The notes beneath the pieces are model-generated. The model was not told the origin of the DNA and ran no database searches. It saw nothing but the letters and a program-made list of their open reading frames with translations. Below, in pieces: positions 56,548 through 64,000 of a stretch of 64,000 bases of DNA. Each line of letters opens with the position of its first letter. The stretch's first letter is position 1. The DNA is from Actinobaculum suis. GTDB lineage: Bacteria; Actinomycetota; Actinomycetes; Actinomycetales; Actinomycetaceae. Position numbers and translations under genes: made by a program. The DNA lies in NCBI RefSeq assembly GCF_900102025.1, contig NZ_FNAU01000002.1:186001-250000 (forward strand). The letters are read 5' to 3'.

Positions 56548-57717
56548 ATGGCAACAAACATTAACGAAAAAATCTCCGCACCGCGCAACGGCGAAGGCGT
56601 CGGCAGCGGCAACGGCACCGGCAACGGCAATGGCACCGGCAATGGCATCGGCGCCGAAACTGCGGTAAAAGAACGCGTGCAGGTGGATCTCACCGCGGGA
56701 GGCAACAAGAAACTTCCCAAGGGTTTCACCTTCGGCGCGCTCATCGTGTGCTGGTTGCTCACCTACGGCCTGTTCCGTTTCGGTTTCAAAGCTGAATCGG
56801 CGGTCGGGGCCCTAGTAGTGGGCTACCTGATCTTCCTCGTGGTAATGCGGTTCGTCTCCCACGGCGTAGAAGGCCGGCGGGCAGGCAAAGACCGCATGGC
56901 CGGAATTATTATTACTTCCGCTTTCGTGATCGCGGTGGTACCGCTGATCTCGCTGCTGTGGGCGGTAGTACAAAATGCGGTCCCGGTACTCAACTATTCC
57001 TTCCTCAACAATTCGATGGTGGGAATGTCTGAAGCTGGTTCGCGGCCCGGGCTCGGCCACGCCATCGTAGGTACTTTGACGATTACCGGTACCACGGCGA
57101 TTATTGCAATCCCGCTCGGCATTATGACCGCTATTTACTTGGTGGAATACTACCGGGGTGGCTGGTTCGGAAAGATCGTTACCTTCCTGGTAGACATCAT
57201 GACCGGTATTCCTTCGATCGTGGCCGGCTTGTTCGCCGCCGCTTTCGTGGGCATGGTGGCGCCCTGGACGGGCCACCGCAACGGTCTGATGGGTGCGATT
57301 GCGCTCGTGGTTCTAATGACGCCGATCGTGGTACGAAATACCGAGGAAATGTTGCGGATTGTGCCCGATGAACTGCGGGAAGCTTCCTATGCTTTGGGTG
57401 TCACGAAATCTCGGACCATTATCAAAGTGGTTTTGCGTACCGCCTTGCCGGGCATTGTTTCGGGGTGCGTGATCGCCCTGGCCCGCGTGATCGGTGAATC
57501 CGCGCCGCTTATGATTACCGCTTCCTCGCCCGATGGGTTCAACTATTCGCTCATCAACGGCCCGGTAATGACCTTGCCCGTATTCGTCTATTCGATGTTC
57601 CAACGCGGCATGATGGATTACGCCTGGGGTGGCGCCTTCGTGCTGGTAATCATCGTCTTGATCCTCAACCTCATTGCGCGCTTTATCGCCAAGGTATTCG
57701 CGCCGAAGACCCACTAG
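56548..57717 (+). CDS. pstA: Phosphate ABC transporter permease PstA
   Basis: 389 residues from ATG 56548 behind AAGGAGG, 11 bases after pstC. A Gly/Asn/Thr repeat (NGTGNGNGTGNG) sits in the cytoplasmic head. The transport core has TGIPSIVAGLFAAAF and the EAA loop ELREASYALGVTKSRTIIKV. Together with PstC it carries phosphate across the membrane. Confidence 0.94.
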   Translation: MATNINEKISAPRNGEGVGSGNGTGNGNGTGNGIGAETAVKERVQVDLTAGGNKKLPKGFTFGALIVCWLLTYGLFRFGFKAESAVGALVVGYLIFLVVMRFVSHGVEGRRAGKDRMAGIIITSAFVIAVVPLISLLWAVVQNAVPVLNYSFLNNSMVGMSEAGSRPGLGHAIVGTLTITGTTAIIAIPLGIMTAIYLVEYYRGGWFGKIVTFLVDIMTGIPSIVAGLFAAAFVGMVAPWTGHRNGLMGAIALVVLMTPIVVRNTEEMLRIVPDELREASYALGVTKSRTIIKVVLRTALPGIVSGCVIALARVIGESAPLMITASSPDGFNYSLINGPVMTLPVFVYSMFQRGMMDYAWGGAFVLVIIVLILNLIARFIAKVFAPKTH

Positions 57718-57826
57718 CTTGCCGGCACGTAGCCGCAGCCAAAACTTTTTAGCTCGGCGGTGCGTAGCCGGAGCTAAGACTCTCTAGTTAGCCGGCACGT
57801 AGCCGCAGCTCTGAAAGGACAGAGAA
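57718..57826. repeat. Three diverged repeats between pstA and pstB
   Basis: Three copies of a GCCGGCACGTAGCCGCAGC-like unit fill the 109-base gap. They may affect message processing or translation of pstB. No gene is present. Confidence 0.6.
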
Positions 57827-58606
57827 GTGACTGAAGGAATCGTCGTACGCGACGAAAACATCTACTACGGCAAGTTCCTAGCCGTAGAGGGCGTGAACGT
57901 ACATATCCGTCCGAACTCGATTACCGCCCTGATTGGCCCTTCCGGGTGTGGGAAATCCACTTTCTTGCGTTCCCTCAACCGGATGCACGAAGTACAGCCG
58001 GGGGCCTACGTAACCGGATCGGTAGAAATCGACGGGCAAGATATTTATGCCCCGGGTGTGGATCCGGTAACCGTGCGCGGGCACGTGGGCATGGTGTTCC
58101 AGCGGCCCAACCCGTTCCCCACCATGTCGATTCGCGATAACGTTTTGGCGGGCTACCGGCTCAATAACCAGAAGGTGAACAAGGCCGACGCCGAAGAAAT
58201 CGTTGAAACCTCCTTGCGTGGAGCCAACTTGTGGGAGGAAGTAAAAGACCGGCTGGACCGGCCGGGCGCTTCCCTTTCCGGTGGCCAGCAGCAGCGTCTA
58301 TGCATCGCCCGGGCAATCGCGGTAAAACCGCAAGTGCTCCTCATGGACGAACCGTGCTCCGCCCTGGACCCGATCTCCACCCTGGCAATCGAAGACCTGA
58401 TGACGGACCTGAAAGATGACTTCACGATCGTGATCGTCACGCACAACATGCAGCAGGCCGCCCGCGTTTCCGAAATGACCGGTTTCTTCAATATTGAAGG
58501 CACCGGCAAGCCCGGGCACCTCGTGGAATTTGACTCGACGGAGAAAATCTTCTCCAACCCCGCAAATTCCGAAACCGAAGATTACGTCTCCGGCCGCTTC
58601 GGGTAA
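57827..58606 (+). CDS. pstB: Phosphate ABC transporter ATPase PstB
   Basis: 259 residues from GTG 57827 after AAAGGAC. Walker [27 protein letters not shown] as in all PstB proteins, signature LSGGQQQR, Walker [13 protein letters not shown] and switch [12 protein letters not shown]. It powers phosphate import. Confidence 0.96.
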   Translation: MTEGIVVRDENIYYGKFLAVEGVNVHIRPNSITALIGPSGCGKSTFLRSLNRMHEVQPGAYVTGSVEIDGQDIYAPGVDPVTVRGHVGMVFQRPNPFPTMSIRDNVLAGYRLNNQKVNKADAEEIVETSLRGANLWEEVKDRLDRPGASLSGGQQQRLCIARAIAVKPQVLLMDEPCSALDPISTLAIEDLMTDLKDDFTIVIVTHNMQQAARVSEMTGFFNIEGTGKPGHLVEFDSTEKIFSNPANSETEDYVSGRFG

Positions 58607-58951
58607 GCAAGTCTCCGGCCGCTTCGGATAGGCAGCGGGCGGAGGCCGGCCTGGCCGCTCCAGCTCGCGGACAGGCGCCCACCAGTGGCCACCGGTGCGG
58701 TTTATTACCGGCACCGGTTGGTTAATACTGGTTGTGCGGCGCCGGTTTGGTTTGGTTGGGATACAAGCACCGTTGCTTTACCAACCAGCGCGGTTCCGTT
58801 TGCCGCGTGGAAGCGGGCTTGCCCACCCGCTCCAGCGAGACCCGTGAAAACTGTGGTTCGTGTCCCCCACAGTTTTCACGGGTCTCTTGGTCATACAAAG
58901 CCGGTTTTACGACGCCGGTTTCACGCCGGCCGTGCAGCCGCGCAGTCGTGC
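58607..58951. other. Convergent gap with a 20-bp perfect inverted repeat
   Basis: 345 bases between convergent pstB and pit. A perfect inverted repeat has arms 58837-58856 and 58867-58886 (GAGACCCGTGAAAACTGTGG and its complement) and a 10-base loop. No T-run follows on either strand, yet it may stop both transcripts. No gene is seen in this gap. Confidence 0.65.
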
Positions 58952-59968
58952 TTAAATAAGGACGAGGCGTAGCAAGAAGGTAGCCAAAGCGCCGAAAGCC
59001 GCGGCGCAGGGCAAGGTGAATATCCAGGCCAGGGCAATATTGCCGGCCGTACCCCAACGCACCGCCGCCTTGGATTTGGTGGCACCCACGCCCATAATCG
59101 CGCAGGTAATGGTTTGCGTCGTCGAAATTGGTGCGGCCCACAAAAACGCCGTCGTATAGAGCACCCCGGCAGCCACCGTTTCCGCCACGAAACCGTGCGG
59201 CGGATCCAGGTCAATCAGTTTCGAGCCGAGCGTGCGCATAATCCGGAAACCTCCGGTGGCGGTGCCAGCCGAAATCGCGCCGGCAGCCAAAAGTTTCACC
59301 CACAGGGGGATCACGGCGACGTCGTCGTGAAAACCACCCGCGACCAGCGCCAACACCATCACACCCATAGTTTTCTGGGCGTCCTGCAAACCGTGCCCCA
59401 AAGCTACCGCGGCAGCGGAAATCGTTTGCGCATACCGGAAACCATCCATTGTGCGCCGATAGGAAGCGGCACGCCAGTCAAGCAAAGCGAGGAGCAATTT
59501 CATTGCCACGTAGGCGAGGGTGAAACCAATGATCGGCGAAATCACCATGGGGAGTACGACTTTATCCACAATCGCGGCCCAGTGGACGGTAACCGCGGTG
59601 ACCAGCCCGGCGCCCGCCAGCCCGCCAATAAGGGCGTGCGAACTTGAGGAAGGTAGGCCGAACCACCAGGTAATCAGGTTCCAGACGACGGCGCCTATCA
59701 GCGCTCCGAGCACCAGTACCAAACCGTCGAGGGCCGGGGCGTCGGTAATATTCACGATCCCGGACCCGATGGTTTCCGCCACTTTCGTGCCAAGTAGGGC
59801 CCCCACAAAATTCATACAGGCCGCCATGGCCAAGGCCACCGGCGGGGTGAGAGCACGCGTGGCAACAGAAGTAGCGATCGCATTCGCGGCGTCGTGGAAA
59901 CCGTTAGTGAAATCAAAAATGACGCTAAAGGCAATCACCACGAATACGAGGAACAGTAATTCGGACAC
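58952..59968 (-). CDS. pit: Low-affinity phosphate transporter Pit
   Basis: 338 residues with about ten helices. PiT signatures: TNGFHDAANAIATSV near residue 21, GLPSSSSHALIGG near 104, and the second-half partner ISTTQTITCAIMG. It imports metal-phosphate by proton symport. It is co-directional with the DUF47 gene two bases upstream. Confidence 0.94.
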   Translation of the reverse strand: MSELLFLVFVVIAFSVIFDFTNGFHDAANAIATSVATRALTPPVALAMAACMNFVGALLGTKVAETIGSGIVNITDAPALDGLVLVLGALIGAVVWNLITWWFGLPSSSSHALIGGLAGAGLVTAVTVHWAAIVDKVVLPMVISPIIGFTLAYVAMKLLLALLDWRAASYRRTMDGFRYAQTISAAAVALGHGLQDAQKTMGVMVLALVAGGFHDDVAVIPLWVKLLAAGAISAGTATGGFRIMRTLGSKLIDLDPPHGFVAETVAAGVLYTTAFLWAAPISTTQTITCAIMGVGATKSKAAVRWGTAGNIALAWIFTLPCAAAFGALATFLLRLVLI

Positions 59969-59970
59969 GC

Positions 59971-60597
59971 TTATGACTCCTTGAGCGCGATCTGCTCAAC
60001 CACATTCGCCAAGTTTTCGAAGGAATCCAAAGCGTTTTCCAAAGCGGTGGCGATCATGTGGAGCCGCATCACTTCCAAAGCGTCAGTGCTGCCGTTGAAA
60101 AGCTTGACGATAGTGTTGCCGTAGAGCCGGTCGCCCTGATTCTCGAGCTGATTCATGTGGATCCAATAGTCGCGCGTTTCGGGTGAAGTGGGCGAGAAAT
60201 GCGAAAGGATCCGCGCCGATTCTGAAGCGCACTGCTGCAGCAACCCCACCACTTCCAAACATTCATCGGGCAAATGGGAAGGGGAGAGCATAACAATCCC
60301 GGAACCGGCTTCATCGATGAGGTCTACACAATCATCGATCGTGGAACTTAAATCGTAAAGATCAGTGCGATCGAAGGGGAGAACAAAAGACTTATTGACG
60401 AAAGTCAGTAGCGTATGCGAGGCATCATCGGCCTGGTTTTCAATTTTGTGGAGCGCTTGGGCGCGCTCGGCCTGTTGTGAAACATCGAGGCTAACGATCT
60501 GCTGAAGCTCGTTCGCCGCACTTTCCAAGTGCTGCGCCTGATCTTTAATTAGCGTCAACACTTGGTGAGACTTTGAGAACCTACTAAAAAACTTCAA
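59971..60597 (-). CDS. PhoU-like DUF47 protein
   Basis: 208 residues, all-helical, of the DUF47/PhoU-divergent family that pairs with Pit transporters. Features include NQADDASHTLLTFVNKSFVLPFDRTDL (first part ENQADDASHT) and DDCVDLIDEAGSGIVML. It likely controls Pit activity. The stop sits two bases before the pit start, so the two genes form an operon. PhoU proper is not in the window. Confidence 0.9.
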   Translation of the reverse strand: MKFFSRFSKSHQVLTLIKDQAQHLESAANELQQIVSLDVSQQAERAQALHKIENQADDASHTLLTFVNKSFVLPFDRTDLYDLSSTIDDCVDLIDEAGSGIVMLSPSHLPDECLEVVGLLQQCASESARILSHFSPTSPETRDYWIHMNQLENQGDRLYGNTIVKLFNGSTDALEVMRLHMIATALENALDSFENLANVVEQIALKES

Positions 60598-61443
60598 GTT
60601 AACGCTCCGTTTCGACGTGAAGAACAGTCGGCGAACTTTCCGAAAACAGCTTAGATGAGTAAAACGAAAATGAAGGTGACTTTCGATGCTCGGTGTGGTG
60701 TTTTACTCGCTAAGCCGCGGGGTGGGCGCAACGGTAGCGGCCAAAGACGTGGTAGAACGCGGAAGATACTGGGCAAGCTCCAACCACAAATAGGCAAAAA
60801 GTGAGTGCCGTAACATAAAAATGTGGGCAAGTGTGAGGGAAGGTTTGGCCGGGCGCGGCGAAAAAGGAAAGTAAAAGGCATCGGACCAGAGAGCGCCTGA
60901 CGGCGCGAATGCCGCTCGAAGCGGCTGTAGTTGGAGCCCGGGGCTTTCGTGGTCCGATGCCGTACCAATACTCTAACAGGAACTACGGCAGAGTAAAAAT
61001 ACTGCGCGCGCCGGCCTTGAGCTGGGGAAGCCTAAGTATTACGCGGGTTTGGAGCATCTGCTTTGGAGCACCGGTTTTGAAGTTCCGGGTTTGGAGCATC
61101 GGCCTTGGGGCGCCGGCTTTGGAACGTCGGGTTTGGGCTAATGGACAATAATCGTTGTTTATGGTGGGGGTTTTCGTTGATTTTATGGGGAAAAGTCGGT
61201 GTTATTAAGGTTTTGGAGCGCGAGCTTTAGAACGTCGGTTTTAGAGCGCACGGTATTTAAGTTTCCGACTCTCGGTTAGGGGCCGTAGCGGGCTTACGGT
61301 TTACGGTCTGCGGGGTACGACGCCGTACGCAACCAGGCTTCCAGTGGCATGGCAGCGAAATTTTTTTTGCGGATGCAATTTCTCCTCCGCGAGGCTAAAT
61401 GAAAGTCCCGCTAGGGGAGAGCGATATTTGACAGAATGACGGT
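60598..61443. other. 846-bp gene-free region
   Basis: Contains the pit operon promoter at its left, an extended inverted repeat at 60877-60961, and from about 61040 to 61250 a stretch of diverged repeats around TTTGGAGC(A/G)(C/T)CGG. Short frames here have no recognisable product. Confidence 0.5.
60877..60961 (-). ncRNA. Candidate structured RNA or cruciform (cloverleaf fold)
   Basis: An exact 12-bp closing stem (GGCATCGGACCA with TGGTCCGATGCC) encloses three short stems: GCGCC/GGCGC, GCCGCT/AGCGGC and AGCC/GGCT. On the minus strand the closing stem is followed by a T-rich tract (TTTTACTTTCCTTTTT), so a leftward RNA ending here is favoured. It has no anticodon or T-arm, so it is not a tRNA. 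No known family is recognised. Confidence 0.4.
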
Positions 61444-62721
61444 ATGGACAGGCAGGAGCAGGAAAACCATCCCACCGGCGCCAGCGGCAGCCACGCTTCC
61501 GGCAGAAGGGCTTCCGGTAGAAGAGCCGCCGGTAGACGTGCGGCCGGTAGGCGCGCTTCGGGCCGGCGGGCATCGGGCCGACGGGCATCTGGCCTACGGG
61601 CAGAAACTCTGCACAGCCACCACGCCGAGCCGCAGGAGCAGGACCTGCCTGCAACGCGGCCGTACCGCGCAGAGGGGCGATCGTACCGATCCGAGTCGCG
61701 CCCGTCGGAACCGCGCTCTTCTGAGTCGCGCTCGTCGGAAACTCCGCAGGTCAGCAAGTCGATTCCGGTGCGAGTCACGTTACTAGCCGATTTCGTGGCA
61801 CTCCTGGTCTGTGTTGCTTTCACCGCGGTATTTATTTTGACTTCCGGTTTTCCGATCAGTTTCCCACCCACGGGAACGGCGGCCTGGGTAACGGCCGGCC
61901 TCGCCTTCCTTTCCGGGGTGCTCGCTGTTTACGCAATCACGGCTCGCGCGAAAATTCCCAATCCGCATCTAGCGCGCGGCCTGGCCTGGGCGATGCTCGC
62001 CATAGCCACTATTGCCGGTGCCTTGGGCAAGATTTCGGCCATGCCAGTGCTGGCCGGAATGGGTGTGGTTATTGTGTTTCTCGCCCAGATGGCACGCCCG
62101 ATGCCGGCCGGTACTTTGGTTTCCCAACTCGCGGTGAGTTACCTGGCGATTGCGGTGGCTATTAGTGCTGGCTTATGGCCGGCAAGCCTGCACCTGGTAG
62201 GCGGGGAAATGGCCGGCACGATTATGGCGGAATCCCTGCTGTGCATGGCGGTCGTCCGCATCATTTTGGGGCGCATCGCTTCCTGGTGGCCATATCTGCT
62301 CGTAGCCTTTGCGGGCGGGCTCGGTGCCGGCTGGGCCTATAGCACCATCACCGGCGCCACCGCGTGGGCCACGCTCACCGCCGGCCCGGTCTGGCTCGCC
62401 ATCGTCCCGGCCCTGCTCTACCCGCTCTCCGATTACTACTCCGGGGTGCTAGCCGAAAAGCTCAGCCTTACCTCCCCGCAAACCACGGCCGAAGAAAAAA
62501 CGGCCGGGGAAGACGGCGTCGTCGCCCCCGCTGTGGAAAACTCGGAAACCACAAAAACCGCGCGTGCGCGTGAGACCTCGCGTGCGCGTGAGAACGAAGC
62601 TTCTGAAAACAACGCTACCGGCCGCGCACCCATTGGTTGGCTCACCCAAGCTGGAGTGGAATTAGCCGTGGTCAGCGTGTGTGGATGGCTCGCTTTCGGC
62701 ATAGCGGCGATTATCGCTTAG
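61444..62721 (+). CDS. Polytopic membrane protein with Arg/Gly/Ser repeat head
   Basis: 425 residues from ATG 61444. Residues 15-105 are RRASGRRAAG-type repeats, followed by a SESRSSE stretch. From about 118 on there are eight or so hydrophobic helices in pairs, ending with a cytoplasmic stretch and a last helix at 400-425. No family is recognised; the helix pattern resembles small actinobacterial membrane proteins of unknown role. It precedes the nitrobindin-like gene by nine bases. Confidence 0.7.
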   Translation: MDRQEQENHPTGASGSHASGRRASGRRAAGRRAAGRRASGRRASGRRASGLRAETLHSHHAEPQEQDLPATRPYRAEGRSYRSESRPSEPRSSESRSSETPQVSKSIPVRVTLLADFVALLVCVAFTAVFILTSGFPISFPPTGTAAWVTAGLAFLSGVLAVYAITARAKIPNPHLARGLAWAMLAIATIAGALGKISAMPVLAGMGVVIVFLAQMARPMPAGTLVSQLAVSYLAIAVAISAGLWPASLHLVGGEMAGTIMAESLLCMAVVRIILGRIASWWPYLLVAFAGGLGAGWAYSTITGATAWATLTAGPVWLAIVPALLYPLSDYYSGVLAEKLSLTSPQTTAEEKTAGEDGVVAPAVENSETTKTARARETSRARENEASENNATGRAPIGWLTQAGVELAVVSVCGWLAFGIAAIIA

Positions 62722-62730
62722 TCTAGAACC

Positions 62731-63372
62731 ATGGTGTTCACAATCCCCACAAATCTTGCTCCGGAAACGTACCCGATGGCCTGGCTGGTTGACGACTGGC
62801 GCGGCGCGGGCATCCTCGCCTATGAGGGCGTGGAAGCGGCGGCGTTCCTGCACGAACTGCGGATCGATAACGACAATGGCGGCCCGTATTTGCGGGTAGT
62901 TTCCGATGTTTGGTTGGCGCAGGAACCGGTTGCGGCTATTGACCAGGAACGGCCTGGCGGCGTGCAATACCGGATGCTCACGAAAGGGCAGCTGTGGTCT
63001 TCGCTCGTCGGTTACCTGCGGGTTTCGCCCGAACATGCAGAGGGGAAGAACGGCCAATACATTTTGGAAGGTACGGTTGCGCAACCGACCGGGCACGCGA
63101 TGACCTTGGCCGGTGCGATCCAAGGGCCGCGGTTCCAATTCGTGGCCGATGCTATTGCTGCCACGCCGACGGCGCAGCGCTACGAAGCGGGGCGGATCAC
63201 CGGTGGATATGTGGAATCCGAACTTTTCTTCGCCTATGAAATGGCCGCTTTCGGCCAGGAATTACGCGACTATATGTCTGCCCGCTTGCAAAGAGTGGGC
63301 GATATCCCCGGGTTTGCGGCAAAAACTGGGGAAGCGGTAGAAACCGAAGATGGTAACGGGACCGAAAAATAA
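62731..63372 (+). CDS. Nitrobindin-like (DUF1794, FABP-like) protein
   Basis: 213 residues. Ten-stranded barrel features of the THAP4/nitrobindin family: LAPETYPMAWLVDDWRGAGIL (LVDDWRGAG is the family-type region), LRVVSDVWLAQEP, and LEGTVAQPTGHAM. Relatives bind haem or fatty acid. The canonical haem-ligand His near the C-terminus cannot be placed with confidence. It overlaps the next gene. Confidence 0.75.
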   Translation: MVFTIPTNLAPETYPMAWLVDDWRGAGILAYEGVEAAAFLHELRIDNDNGGPYLRVVSDVWLAQEPVAAIDQERPGGVQYRMLTKGQLWSSLVGYLRVSPEHAEGKNGQYILEGTVAQPTGHAMTLAGAIQGPRFQFVADAIAATPTAQRYEAGRITGGYVESELFFAYEMAAFGQELRDYMSARLQRVGDIPGFAAKTGEAVETEDGNGTEK

Positions 63373-64000
63373 CCGGGCAGATACGGGAGCAGGCCCGCAC
63401 GCGGCAGCAGTGCCAAGCCCTTTGCTGGCACGCGCGGGCGCCGTGGAAGCTACCGCAGACCCGCGCGGGAAGGGCGCCGCGTTTGGCGTGCCCTCGCATT
63501 TTGGCAATCCCTACCGCGAACAGCGCATGCTTCTTGCCGGCCGCGCCTTTACTGACTTAGGCCACGTACCCGTGCAAGCGCTCGCGGATACGCCGCTCTC
63601 TGCAGTGCCAGCGGAGGCGCCGGCGTTTTCGGCGCCCGATCATTTTTGGCGAGACGTACTCAAGCTCAACAGTGCGGGCCAGATTATTGGCGGGTATGCG
63701 CTCGCGGTGGCTGGAGGCCAAGTTTTCCGCATTGAAACAGCACAAATGCGCCGGCTGGGCCAGGGCAGCAAGAAAGTTCGAGCAGCTGAACACCTGCCGG
63801 ATGTTGAGCCGGCTTTACCAGCCGCGCAAAAACCGGATGCCAAACAGCGGAAAGCCAGCGTGGAATTGCCAGCGCCCGGGAAGGAAACATTAGCCACCGT
63901 GGACGGCTCGGCTACCGCGGAAGGTACGGGCAGCGCAAGTTTTTCGCGCCTGCGTTTGCTTGGAGCGCGTAGCACAGGCCCGGCCTGCGAAGCGCTCATG
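63350..64000 (+). CDS. YgfZ/GcvT-like folate-binding protein, 3' end outside window
   Basis: Open from ATG 63350 (or GTG 63410) to the right edge, 217 codons seen. Residues around 45-65 (FGVPSHFGNPYREQRMLLAG) match the head of YgfZ/CAF17 proteins, a tetrahydrofolate-dependent Fe-S cluster assembly factor. The start overlaps the nitrobindin-like gene, a pairing that fits an iron/haem theme. The region from residue 150 on is rich in low-complexity sequence. Confidence 0.75.
   Translation, partial: MVTGPKNNRADTGAGPHAAAVPSPLLARAGAVEATADPRGKGAAFGVPSHFGNPYREQRMLLAGRAFTDLGHVPVQALADTPLSAVPAEAPAFSAPDHFWRDVLKLNSAGQIIGGYALAVAGGQVFRIETAQMRRLGQGSKKVRAAEHLPDVEPALPAAQKPDAKQRKASVELPAPGKETLATVDGSATAEGTGSASFSRLRLLGARSTGPACEALM

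Noticed and set aside
60651-60968. 105-residue minus-strand frame over the inverted repeat
   Set aside because: No ribosome site or domain, and its sequence is explained by the structured inverted repeat.

Overview
The window looks like a chromosomal segment of a high-GC Gram-positive actinobacterium, most likely a member of the Actinomycetaceae or a close relative (inference). The support is GC-rich coding sequence with many GTG and TTG starts, a mycothiol synthase (MshD) domain, a MutT1-like Nudix/phosphatase protein beside polyphosphate kinase, and a complete coproporphyrin-dependent haem pathway with HemQ, as used by actinobacteria and firmicutes. A striking trait is the number of short tandem repeats, both between genes and in-frame inside enzymes.

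Positions 1-15,250 form a defence island. A leftward three-gene operon encodes an SNF2-type helicase, a 1,700-residue adenine methyltransferase and a very large DEAD-box helicase that runs off the left edge. The composition resembles class 1 DISARM, but the distinguishing downstream genes lie outside the window. Beside it is a truncated short-chain dehydrogenase remnant, cut at about 12,658 where a foreign-looking rightward cassette begins: a DprA-like protein, a zinc-ribbon remnant of a ComF-like phosphoribosyltransferase, a Panacea (SocA-like) protein and a helix-turn-helix protein.

Positions 15,250-29,970 are mostly housekeeping: a polar amino-acid ABC transporter, glycerate kinase, a second (intact) short-chain dehydrogenase, tRNA genes for Glu, Asp and Phe, an MscS-like channel overlapping msrB, a degenerate endonuclease/exonuclease/phosphatase-fold protein, and AEC, EamA and AI-2E family membrane proteins.

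Positions 29,970-41,130 carry all nine enzymes from glutamyl-tRNA to haem. hemQ-hemH-hemA run leftward and hemE-hemY-hemC-hemD-hemB-hemL run rightward from a shared divergent region. Several of these enzymes carry unusual low-complexity inserts.

Positions 41,400-48,211 are a 6.8-kb integrative element in the 3' end of a tRNA-Lys gene. It has a tyrosine integrase, an excisionase-like protein, a prim-pol, a RepA-like ATPase and four small unknown genes. No transfer or virion genes are seen. The flanking direct repeat includes the tRNA 3' end and its terminator hairpin.

Positions 48,266-60,600 are a phosphate/polyphosphate locus: a single protein joining MshD to polyphosphate kinase, a MutT1-like protein with a degraded Nudix box, a PHO-box-like site before pstSCAB, and the low-affinity transporter pit with its DUF47 partner. 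The right end holds an extended inverted repeat with cloverleaf potential, a membrane protein, a nitrobindin-like protein and the start of a YgfZ-like gene.
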